Source of the DNA: Actinomycetota bacterium
GTDB lineage: Bacteria; Actinomycetota; Acidimicrobiia; Acidimicrobiales; JAHWLA01
Assembly (NCBI GenBank): GCA_019347595.1
Contig: JAHWLA010000021.1
Location: 1 to 18,642 of the forward strand
Direction: 5' to 3'
Length of the DNA stretch: 18,642 nt
Shown piece after piece: positions 1 through 5,411 of this stretch. The notes below the pieces were generated by a model that was given only the letters and a program-made list of their open reading frames with translations, ran no database searches and had not been told where the DNA came from. A program made the translations under genes and the position numbers. The stretch's first letter is position 1; each line of letters opens with the position of its first letter.

Positions 1-221
1 CCATGTCGACGCGAGAGACGCCCGAGCTGCGCGACGCGCTGGTGCGGCTGGGTGTGACGTCGATGTCGGCGGGCTCGCACACCGAGCCCGGCGGGTACGC
101 GGCGCCCAGCGACGCCGAGCCGCAGTTCGAGGTGTCCGACACCCGCTCGCCCGACGAGGTGGAGGCGGTGTTGCGCGCCGCCGGCTACGACCCCGTCTGG
201 AAGGACTGGCAACGCACCTGA
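1..221 (+). CDS. thiH: 2-iminoacetate synthase ThiH, C-terminal end (partial)
   Basis: This is the last part of a gene that begins left of the window; the reading frame is open at the first base. The visible 72 residues match the C-terminus of ThiH, the radical-SAM tyrosine lyase that makes dehydroglycine for the thiazole half of thiamine. The recognisable string runs STRE, LGVTSMSAGS, EPGGY, QFEVSD.RSPDEV and ends in GYDPVWKDW, a typical ThiH tail. The radical-SAM CxxxCxxC cluster motif lies outside the window. The ATG at base 3 is an internal Met of the STRE region and not a start. No other thiamine gene is visible, so the operon lies to the left. Family assignment is confident; completeness of the gene cannot be judged. 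Confidence 0.88.
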   Translation, partial: MSTRETPELRDALVRLGVTSMSAGSHTEPGGYAAPSDAEPQFEVSDTRSPDEVEAVLRAAGYDPVWKDWQRT

Positions 222-250
222 CGAAGCTCGTTCCGGAACTCAGGTGGTGG

Positions 251-379
251 TCAGATCCGGGTCGTCGAGGTTCTGCACGAAGCCAAGTGCTCGTCGGCAG
301 GAAGCAGCCAGTCCAGCAGATCAGCCGCCACCGAGCGTTCCGGGCGGCGCTTCTGGCGGCGCTCGACGGGAGACGACAT
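251..379 (-). CDS. Doubtful small ORF, possibly frameshifted
   Basis: A 42-codon minus-strand frame starts with ATG at 379, 39 bases after the methyltransferase stop. It reads MSSPVERRQKRR, then SVAADLLDWLLPADEHL, which looks protein-like. After about position 285 it becomes unconvincing (ASCRTSTTRI, stop). From there a neighbouring frame reads GFVQNLDDPDLTTT and stops at about 242. One extra base near 285-290 would join the two into a roughly 46-residue acidic-tailed protein. Either a real small gene has suffered a one-base deletion (biological or assembly error) or this is chance. No good ribosome binding site precedes the ATG, and I recognise no family. Confidence 0.25.
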   Translation of the reverse strand: MSSPVERRQKRRPERSVAADLLDWLLPADEHLASCRTSTTRI

Positions 380-418
380 GTCGCCACTCGGTAGACCACC
401 AAGGTGCCGCCCCTCGGG

Positions 419-1207
419 TCAGGAGCGGGCCGTCGTGTAGCGGGCGCGCTGGAACAGGTGGAAGCCGTCGGCGGCTCGGTGCGGGCGCAGTCGGGCGAAG
501 CACTCGGCCTTGAGATCCTGCACGGCGTCGGGCGGCAGCACCTCCAGGAACACGCGCTGCCCCTGCGATTGCAGCCACGCCCACCACGCCTCCTCGTCGG
601 GGAACACGAACTCCTGCTCGTCGTCCTCCTCCTCGATGTCGCGGAACCCGGCGGCCTCGAGCTCGGGCGCGAGGTCGAAGGGTTGCGGCGGCACCGGCAG
701 TGGCCGCACCGCCCGCTCGGCGAAGCTGCGCGCCACGTCGCCGAAGAACAGCATCTCCTCGTTCGCCCCCCTCGGCACCGACACCCCGAGGCGGCCGCCG
801 GGCCGCAGCACCCGTCGCCACTCGGCCAGCGCGGCGGCCCGGTCGGGCACGAACATCACGGCGAACGCGCACAACACCACGTCGAACGAGGCGTCCGGGA
901 AGTCGAGCGACTGGGCATCCATCACCAGCGCGGTGGCGTTCCGTGCATCACCGAGCTCCGCGGCCAACGCCTCGACCATCGGCGTGGCCAAGTCGGTGGC
1001 CACCACCCGCCCGCCCTCGCCGACGCGACGCAGTGCCGGGAAGGTGGCAGCGCCGCGCCCGGCGGCGATGTCGAGCACCTCGTCCCCGGCACCCACCCCC
1101 ACCGTCTCGACCAACCGCTCGCCGAAGCGCCGGAAGAACGGGATCACCGAGTCGTACACGCCCGCCGCCCGACCGAAGACGTCCGCCACCTCACGCACCG
1201 TGGTCAC
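419..1207 (-). CDS. Class I SAM-dependent methyltransferase (UbiE-like)
   Basis: A 262-residue soluble protein with the Rossmann-type methyltransferase core. Motif I VLDIAAGRGAAT (about 44-55) binds S-adenosylmethionine. The acidic end of strand 2 is VVATDLATPMV (68-78). The D-A-SFDVVLCAFAVMF segment (about 105-119) and the LRPGGRLGV loop (134-142) follow the usual order of the Methyltransf_11/UbiE group. The C-terminal third (about 150-262) is acidic and aromatic-rich (EEEDDEQEFVF, WWAWLQSQGQRVFLEVL) and probably forms the substrate lid; the substrate cannot be read from sequence. The start is GTG at 1207 with no obvious Shine-Dalgarno sequence, so a leaderless or later start is possible. 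It diverges from the M23 peptidase across a 128-bp gap. It is a general small-molecule methyltransferase and could act on a quinone, lipid or other metabolite. Confidence 0.85.
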   Translation of the reverse strand: MTTVREVADVFGRAAGVYDSVIPFFRRFGERLVETVGVGAGDEVLDIAAGRGAATFPALRRVGEGGRVVATDLATPMVEALAAELGDARNATALVMDAQSLDFPDASFDVVLCAFAVMFVPDRAAALAEWRRVLRPGGRLGVSVPRGANEEMLFFGDVARSFAERAVRPLPVPPQPFDLAPELEAAGFRDIEEEDDEQEFVFPDEEAWWAWLQSQGQRVFLEVLPPDAVQDLKAECFARLRPHRAADGFHLFQRARYTTARS

Positions 1208-1209
1208 GT

Positions 1210-1237
1210 TAAAGGGATTTCGGGTCGCGGTCGATCA
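1210..1237 (+). promoter_or_regulatory. Candidate sigma-28 (FliA/WhiG-type) promoter
   Basis: The sequence TAAA, a 16-base spacer, then GTCGATCA lies upstream of the M23 peptidase. The FliA/WhiG consensus is TAAA-N15/16-GCCGATAA, so the -35 element is exact, the spacing fits and the -10 element matches 6 of 8. It would give a 5' leader of about 90 bases. It sits immediately outside the divergent methyltransferase start. This is a pattern match only. Confidence 0.35.
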
Positions 1238-1290
1238 AGTACCCGGAGCGGCGCGCCTCAGCGGGCCGAAAGGGCACGGCGGCGCCTGGT

Positions 1291-1321
1291 CTCCTCGCGT
1301 CGCCGTGTCGAAGCGAGAGAG
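1291..1321 (+). promoter_or_regulatory. Leader hairpin covering the peptidase ribosome binding site
   Basis: In the 5' leader of the M23 gene, CTCGC (1294-1298) pairs with GCGAG (1313-1317), and TCG (1300-1302) pairs with CGA (1309-1311). Past a bulged A, TCTC-side bases 1291-1293 pair with 1319-1321. The 3' arm contains the purine-rich GAGAGAGG that is the only plausible Shine-Dalgarno sequence for the ATG at 1336. Folding could therefore restrict translation. It is read by eye, with no energy calculation. Confidence 0.25.
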
Positions 1322-1335
1322 GTCACGTCCCACCG

Positions 1336-2724
1336 ATGCGCAAGCAGTTCGTCGCAGCCACCATCGCAGTCCTCACCGGCATCGGCGCCGCCGTCGTCCC
1401 GACGACGCCCGCGGTCGCCGTCGAGGATCCCGAATTCCGGCGCCTCCACTTCCCCGTCGACGGCCGCGTCACCTACGGCGACGACTACGGCGACCCCCGC
1501 AGCGGCGGCCGGAGCCACCAGGGCAACGACTTGATGGGCACCAAGATGCAGAAGCTCCTGGCCGCCGCCGACGGCAAGGTCACGTACGCCCGCGTCGACG
1601 CGGGCGGCCTCTCGGGGAACATGCTGACGATCAAGGACGCCGAGGGCTGGCAGTACCGCTACATGCACATCAACAACGACACGCCCGGCACCGACGACGG
1701 CGCCAACCCGGCCGACGCCATCTTCGCCCGCGGCATCGCCGTGGGGTCGACGGTCGAAGCGGGCCAGCACGTCGCCTTCCTGGGCGACAGCGGCAACGCC
1801 GAAAGCACGGCGCCGCACCTCCACTTCGAGCTGCTGAAGCCCGACGGCACGCCGATCAACCCGTGGACGAGCCTGCGCCTGGCCCAGGGCCTGCCCGCGG
1901 GCAACCGCTGCAACTACGGCAACAACCCCAAGCCCGCGCCCAGCGCCAAGAGCGCGGCCGGGTACTGGGTGCTCGGCGCCGACGGCGGCGTCTTCTCCTT
2001 CGGCGACGCCCCGTTCTACGGCTCCACCGGCGGCATCCGCCTCAACAAGCCGATCGTCGGCATGGCCGCCACCCCGACCGGCAAGGGGTACTGGCTGGTC
2101 GCTTCCGACGGCGGCATCTTCGCCTTCGGCGACGCCGCGTTCTACGGCTCGACCGGCTCGATCAAGCTCAACAAGCCGGTGGTCGGCATGGCGGCCACCA
2201 ACTCGGGCGAGGGCTACTGGCTCGTCGCCTCCGACGGCGGCATCTTCGCCTTCGGCGACGCCACCTTCCGCGGCTCGACCGGCGGCATCACGCTCAACAA
2301 GCCCGTCACCGGCATGTCGCCGACGGCGGGGGGCAAGGGCTATTGGCTGATCGCCTCGGACGGCGGGATGTTCGCTTTCGGCGACGCCGTCTTCCGCGGC
2401 TCCGTCCCCGGCCTCGGCATCAACACCACGGTCGTGTCGATGGCGCCCACCAAGGACGGCAACGGCTACTGGCTGCTGGCAGCCGACGGCGGCGTGTTCG
2501 CCTTCGGGGACGCACCCTTCCATGGGTCGTTGCCCGGTACCGGTCTGTGCACGTGGCCGACCGGCACCAAGCTCGTGCGCACGGTGTCCGGCAACGGCTA
2601 TTGGGTGCAAGGCAGCGATGGCACTACCGCGGCCTTCGGCGACGCCAAGGACTACGGCGCCGTCAACCGCCTCGGCCTGCCGTCGTTCCAGCCGACGATC
2701 GACCTGGCCCCCGTGGCGCCCTAG
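1336..2724 (+). CDS. Secreted M23 (LytM) peptidase with six GYW repeats
   Basis: A 462-residue exported protein. Residues 1-28 form a Sec signal peptide (MRKQF, hydrophobic core, cleavage after AVA). Residues about 38-180 are an M23 metallopeptidase domain. Zinc ligands are H61 and D65 (HQGND) and the HLH pair at 161-163, with H111 (YMH) as the expected catalytic histidine; all are present, so it should be active against peptidoglycan cross-bridges. From residue 209 there are five near-tandem units of about 42 residues and a degenerate sixth, each opening GYW and containing SDGGIFAFGDA.F.GS. At DNA level the period is 126 bp. Such repeats recur on surface proteins of Acidimicrobiia and may form a propeller or wall-binding module (inference). 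The ATG start is set by the signal peptide; a purine-rich stretch lies 13 bases upstream. A hairpin follows the stop. Confidence 0.9.
   Translation: MRKQFVAATIAVLTGIGAAVVPTTPAVAVEDPEFRRLHFPVDGRVTYGDDYGDPRSGGRSHQGNDLMGTKMQKLLAAADGKVTYARVDAGGLSGNMLTIKDAEGWQYRYMHINNDTPGTDDGANPADAIFARGIAVGSTVEAGQHVAFLGDSGNAESTAPHLHFELLKPDGTPINPWTSLRLAQGLPAGNRCNYGNNPKPAPSAKSAAGYWVLGADGGVFSFGDAPFYGSTGGIRLNKPIVGMAATPTGKGYWLVASDGGIFAFGDAAFYGSTGSIKLNKPVVGMAATNSGEGYWLVASDGGIFAFGDATFRGSTGGITLNKPVTGMSPTAGGKGYWLIASDGGMFAFGDAVFRGSVPGLGINTTVVSMAPTKDGNGYWLLAADGGVFAFGDAPFHGSLPGTGLCTWPTGTKLVRTVSGNGYWVQGSDGTTAAFGDAKDYGAVNRLGLPSFQPTIDLAPVAP
1960..2715 (+). repeat. Six-copy 126-bp coding repeat (GYW module)
   Basis: Units begin at 1960, 2086, 2212, 2338, 2464 and 2596, each with the codons for GYW. 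The first four are exactly 126 bp, the fifth is 132 bp, and the sixth is degenerate (GSDGTTAAFGDA). Copies 1-3 share most residues of GSTGGI.LNKP.VGMAAT, while copies 4-5 have drifted. This gradient suggests local duplication followed by divergence from the C-terminal side. Confidence 0.9.
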
Positions 2725-2842
2725 TGGGGCGTCTCTAACGGTCGGCAGGGAATCGGCGAGCCATCCGTCGTCGCCCGCAAGGACCGACGACGAAGGAAGC
2801 CACCAGGCTTTCGAGGAGGAGGACGCAGCGGGAGGCGGCGGG

Positions 2843-2868
2843 CGCCGGCGATTGCCGGCGTTGTGTTG
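2843..2868 (+). terminator. Putative terminator after the M23 peptidase
   Basis: A perfect 7-bp GC stem CGCCGGC / GCCGGCG (2843-2849 with 2854-2860) has the four-base loop GATT. It is followed directly by the T-rich run TTGTGTTGT. The orientation and T-rich tail fit termination of plus-strand transcription from the peptidase, about 120 bases after its stop. Confidence 0.55.
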
Positions 2869-2881
2869 TGGGGCGCCCCAC
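2868..2881. repeat. 14-bp perfect palindrome between convergent genes
   Basis: GTGGGGCGCCCCAC is fully self-complementary. It lies between the peptidase terminator and the stop of the convergent short-chain dehydrogenase (2897). It has no spacer for an RNA loop beyond the GC centre, so it could be part of a bidirectional terminator or a protein site. Confidence 0.4.
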
Positions 2882-2896
2882 TAGCTGCGCGGCCGT

Positions 2897-3664
2897 CTAT
2901 TTGGGGGGCATGCGCAGGGCGCCGTCGAGGCGGATGACCTCGCCGTTGAGCGCCGAGATTGTGGCGATGCTGTGCACCAGCTCGCCGAACTCGACAGGCT
3001 TGCCCAGCCGCTTCGGGAACGGGATGCCCGCGCCGAGCGCGTCACGCGCCTCCTGGGGCAGCAGCGCGAGCATCGGGGTGTCGAACGTGCCGGGGGCGAT
3101 GGTCACCACGCGTACGCCGACGGCCGACAAGTCGCGCGCCGCGGGCAGCGTCATGCCGACCACGCCGCCCTTCGATGCCGAGTACGCGAGCTGGCCGATC
3201 TGCCCGTCGAAGGCGGCGATCGACGCCGTGTTGACGATCACGCCGCGCTCGTTGTCCTCGAGGGGATCGGTCTTCGAGATCGCCGACGCCGCGTGGGTGA
3301 GGACGTTGAAGGTGCCGATGAGGTTGACGTCGAGCACGAAGCGGAAGGCACCGGGGTCGTGCGGCGTGCCGTCCTTGGCGATGCTCCGCATGGCGATGCC
3401 CACACCCGCACAGTTGACCGCAATGCGCAACGGGCTGCTCTCCCCGGCCAAGGCGACGGCCTCGGCCACCTCTTCGGGCTTGGTCACGTCGGCGGAGACG
3501 AACTTGGCCGACCCGCCGAGCTCCTTGGCCAACGCCTCGCCCAAGTCCGCGTTGCGGTCGACGATGGTGACGTCCACCCCTGCCGCGGCGAGACGGCGGA
3601 CGGTGGCCTCACCGAGGCCCGACGCGCCGCCCGTGACAAGTGCTGCTGCTCCCGAAATCTCCAT
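2897..3664 (-). CDS. SDR oxidoreductase, 17beta-HSD10 / 3-hydroxyacyl-CoA dehydrogenase type 2-like
   Basis: A 255-residue classical short-chain dehydrogenase. The nucleotide motif is TGGASGLG (11-18). D36 at the end of strand 2 (VDRN) favours NAD over NADP. NCAG is at 84-87, and the catalytic set is N114, S148, Y161 and K165 (YSASK). The stretch from VNCAGVGIA through NERGVIVNTAS to GQIGQLAYSASKGGVVGMTLPAARDLS, and the tail LVHSIATISALNGEVIRLDGALRM, closely resemble mammalian HSD17B10 and its bacterial relatives, which oxidise 3-hydroxyacyl-CoA in beta-oxidation and also act on steroids. The likely role is fatty-acid or branched-chain acyl-CoA catabolism in the cytoplasm; the exact substrate is not readable. 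It is monocistronic, diverges from the MFS gene across about 110 bases and converges on the peptidase. The ATG is at 3664 with no strong ribosome binding site. Confidence 0.87.
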   Translation of the reverse strand: MEISGAAALVTGGASGLGEATVRRLAAAGVDVTIVDRNADLGEALAKELGGSAKFVSADVTKPEEVAEAVALAGESSPLRIAVNCAGVGIAMRSIAKDGTPHDPGAFRFVLDVNLIGTFNVLTHAASAISKTDPLEDNERGVIVNTASIAAFDGQIGQLAYSASKGGVVGMTLPAARDLSAVGVRVVTIAPGTFDTPMLALLPQEARDALGAGIPFPKRLGKPVEFGELVHSIATISALNGEVIRLDGALRMPPK

Positions 3665-3777
3665 GGCGGCGCATGCTAGGGGTCGCCCTTCGACGAGTTC
3701 GACTCGGCAACCGCTTCACGGACCGCGGGCGACGATGAGCGTCCGGACACGCCACGCAACCGGGAATGATGGCGGCC

Positions 3778-5163
3778 ATGACGGACGACTCGTCCTTGCT
3801 CGGGCACGGCCGCCGTCCGCTCACCATCGGCCTCGTCCTTGTCGTGACCGGCATCGCCTTCGAGGCACTGGCGACGGCGACCATCATGCCGATCGTCGCC
3901 CGTGAGCTGACAGGCATCCGCCTTTACGGCTGGGCCTTCAGCGCGTTCATGCTCGCCCAGTTGGTCGCAGTGGCCGTCGGCGGGCCAATCGGCGACCGTC
4001 GCGGACCGGCCGGCCCGTTCACCGTCGGGCTGGTGCTGTTCGGCGTCGGTCTGGTGGCTGCAGGTATCGCGCCCTCGATGGAGCTGTTGGTCGTCGCCCG
4101 AGTCGTGCAGGGCACGGGGGCCGGACTGGTGTTCTCGATGGCGTACGTCGCCATCGGCATCGCATACCCTCCCGCTGCGCGCGGCCGCCTGCTGGCGGTG
4201 CTGTCGTCGGCGTGGGTGGTGCCCGGCATCCTCGGCCCCGCGGTGGCGGGGTTCGTGGCGGAACAGTTCGGCTGGCGAGCCGTCTTCCTCGGGCTCGTGC
4301 CGTTGCTCCCTGTGGCCGGGGCCCTCACCCTCCCGTCGCTGATCGGCCGTGGCACCGACCACGATCCGGACATCGAGCAGCCGTCCGCGCCTGCGCTCGA
4401 CGCGCTGCGACTCGGCGTCGGCGCCGGTCTCGTCCTGGCCGGTCTGGGCGCCCGTTCGCCCGTCTCGTTGGTGGGGCTCGTCGTCATCGGGGCGCTCGTC
4501 GGCGTGCCGTCGTTCCGACGTCTTGTGCCGCCCGGGACGACGCGAGCGAGCGGCCCGCTCCCTGCCGCCGTCGCCGTACGCGGCCTCACGTCGTTCGCCT
4601 TCTTCGGCGCGGAGGCGTTCGTCCCCCTCGCGCTCACGTCGGTACGAGGCTGGTCGGCCGCGGCGGCGGGCGTCGCCCTCACGTTGGCGGCATTGACGTG
4701 GACGGCCGGCGCCTGGGCGCAGGCACATCGCAGCACGCAGTGGGGACGGCGACGCACGATCCGAGCCGGCCTCGCGTTCGTGACGGTCGGCGTCGGCGCC
4801 ACGGCACTCGTGCTTCTGCCCGACGTGCCTGCCGCGGTGGCGCCGCTCGCCTGGGCGGTGGCCGGGTTCGGCATGGGGCTGGCATCGCCGACGGCGAGCT
4901 TGGTCGTCCTCGAGGAAGCGCCGCCCGGCCGCGTGGGCGCCTCGACGGCGGCGTTGCAACTGACCGACACCCTCGGCTTCGCCGTCGGTGCCGGCATCGG
5001 CGGGGCCGCCGTGGCGCTCGCCGTCGCCGAAGGCTGGGACCGCGGCGTGGGCATCGGGATCGCTCACGCCGTCGCCGTCGTGGCCGGGTTGGTGGGGCTG
5101 CGCGCCGCCAAGGAACTGCGCGGTCGAGAGGTGATTGTCCCCGCGGGACAATCGGAACGATGA
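3778..5163 (+). CDS. MFS transporter, drug-efflux type
   Basis: An integral membrane protein of about 461 residues with hydrophobic segments throughout, consistent with at least 12 helices. The loop between helices 2 and 3 carries the MFS motif A as GGPIGDRRG. Helix 5 carries a motif-C-like run WVVPGILGPAVAGF, typical of proton-driven antiporters. The opening GIAFEALATATIMPIVAREL with YGWAFSAFMLAQL after it resembles multidrug exporters of the DHA families. The substrate is unknown. Three in-frame ATGs (3766, 3769, 3778) are possible; 3778 is chosen because MTDDSSLLGHGRRP reads as a natural cytoplasmic start, and none has an ideal ribosome binding site. It stands alone between divergent and convergent neighbours. 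The last codons contain a perfect inverted repeat. Confidence 0.88.
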   Translation: MTDDSSLLGHGRRPLTIGLVLVVTGIAFEALATATIMPIVARELTGIRLYGWAFSAFMLAQLVAVAVGGPIGDRRGPAGPFTVGLVLFGVGLVAAGIAPSMELLVVARVVQGTGAGLVFSMAYVAIGIAYPPAARGRLLAVLSSAWVVPGILGPAVAGFVAEQFGWRAVFLGLVPLLPVAGALTLPSLIGRGTDHDPDIEQPSAPALDALRLGVGAGLVLAGLGARSPVSLVGLVVIGALVGVPSFRRLVPPGTTRASGPLPAAVAVRGLTSFAFFGAEAFVPLALTSVRGWSAAAAGVALTLAALTWTAGAWAQAHRSTQWGRRRTIRAGLAFVTVGVGATALVLLPDVPAAVAPLAWAVAGFGMGLASPTASLVVLEEAPPGRVGASTAALQLTDTLGFAVGAGIGGAAVALAVAEGWDRGVGIGIAHAVAVVAGLVGLRAAKELRGREVIVPAGQSER

Positions 5164-5339
5164 CCGGAGCGGCGTTGCTCGTCCCGGCGAACTGAACATG
5201 GCCTGAACATGGCGCCAGGCCACCGGTGCGAGGTTCCGCTCGACATGAGCACGGCGACCAGCACGTTGTCGGCCACGTGGACCGCAGCAGGCTCGCCCTT
5301 GAAGAAGGCGAGCAGGGCGTAGCTCATTGGGGCCACCAT
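5064..5339 (-). CDS. Uncharacterised small ORF downstream of a LexA-type box
   Basis: A 91-codon minus-strand frame whose ATG at 5339 has a good ribosome binding site (GAGGG, 4 bases before the ATG). A palindrome GAAC-N4-GTTC lies about 45 bases upstream. Residues 1-35 (MVAPMSYALLAFFKG, then VADNVLVAVLMSSG) are mildly hydrophobic and protein-like. The remainder is Arg/Ser/Thr-rich and from 5163 downward overlaps the convergent MFS gene by 100 bases, so the C-terminal part may be only an antisense shadow. I recognise no family. It may be a true small protein, a decayed gene or a chance frame with a fortunate start. Confidence 0.3.
   Translation of the reverse strand: MVAPMSYALLAFFKGEPAAVHVADNVLVAVLMSSGTSHRWPGAMFRPCSVRRDEQRRSGHRSDCPAGTITSRPRSSLAARSPTNPATTATA
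5133..5153. repeat. 21-bp inverted repeat at the MFS 3' end
   Basis: Arms GATTGTCCC and GGGACAATC flank a three-base centre (CGC). It lies in the last ten codons of the MFS gene, 8 bases before its stop codon. It could fold as a terminator-like RNA hairpin in either direction or be a dimeric-protein site; there is no T-run on either side. Confidence 0.45.
5192..5213. repeat. Tandem 11-bp direct repeat
   Basis: CTGAACATGGC occurs twice without spacing (5192-5202 and 5203-5213), about 30 bases after the MFS stop. It lies within the body of the uncertain minus-strand ORF. Confidence 0.6.
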
Positions 5340-5379
5340 GGCACCCTCGCTCAGGTCGCGCCCGTGGTTGTGTTGTATT

Positions 5380-5391
5380 GAACAACCGTTC
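5380..5391 (-). promoter_or_regulatory. Candidate LexA (SOS) operator
   Basis: GAACAACCGTTC matches the Gram-positive/actinobacterial LexA core GAAC-N4-GTTC and has the extra G on the right arm (GTTCG). It lies in the gap between the hyuB stop (5412) and the ATG of the small minus-strand ORF (5339). A relatively AT-rich stretch (AATACAAC on the minus strand) follows it and could serve as a -10 region. A TetR-type operator is an alternative reading. Confidence 0.35.
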
Positions 5392-5411
5392 GTTGACGCG
5401 CAGAACGCCGC

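Noticed and set aside
222..250. TTCCGGAA palindrome after thiH as a terminator
   Set aside because: Eight bases without loop or T-run; no convincing stem for termination.
1208..1335. c-di-AMP (ydaO) riboswitch upstream of the peptidase
   Set aside because: Such riboswitches precede wall hydrolases in some actinobacteria, but I could not find the conserved core elements in this 128-base leader.
1960..2715. CRISPR-like or satellite DNA repeat
   Set aside because: The 126-bp periodicity is in frame, lies within a signal-peptide-bearing gene and encodes a conserved protein module.
510..2738. A 742-codon plus-strand frame over the methyltransferase and peptidase
   Set aside because: Antisense to the methyltransferase and out of frame with the signal-peptide-bearing M23 gene; only low-complexity sequence.
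3665..3777. Regulatory palindrome CGAGT-TCG-ACTCG between the SDR and MFS genes
   Set aside because: Only five paired bases in very GC-rich DNA, not positioned at a recognisable promoter; too weak to call.
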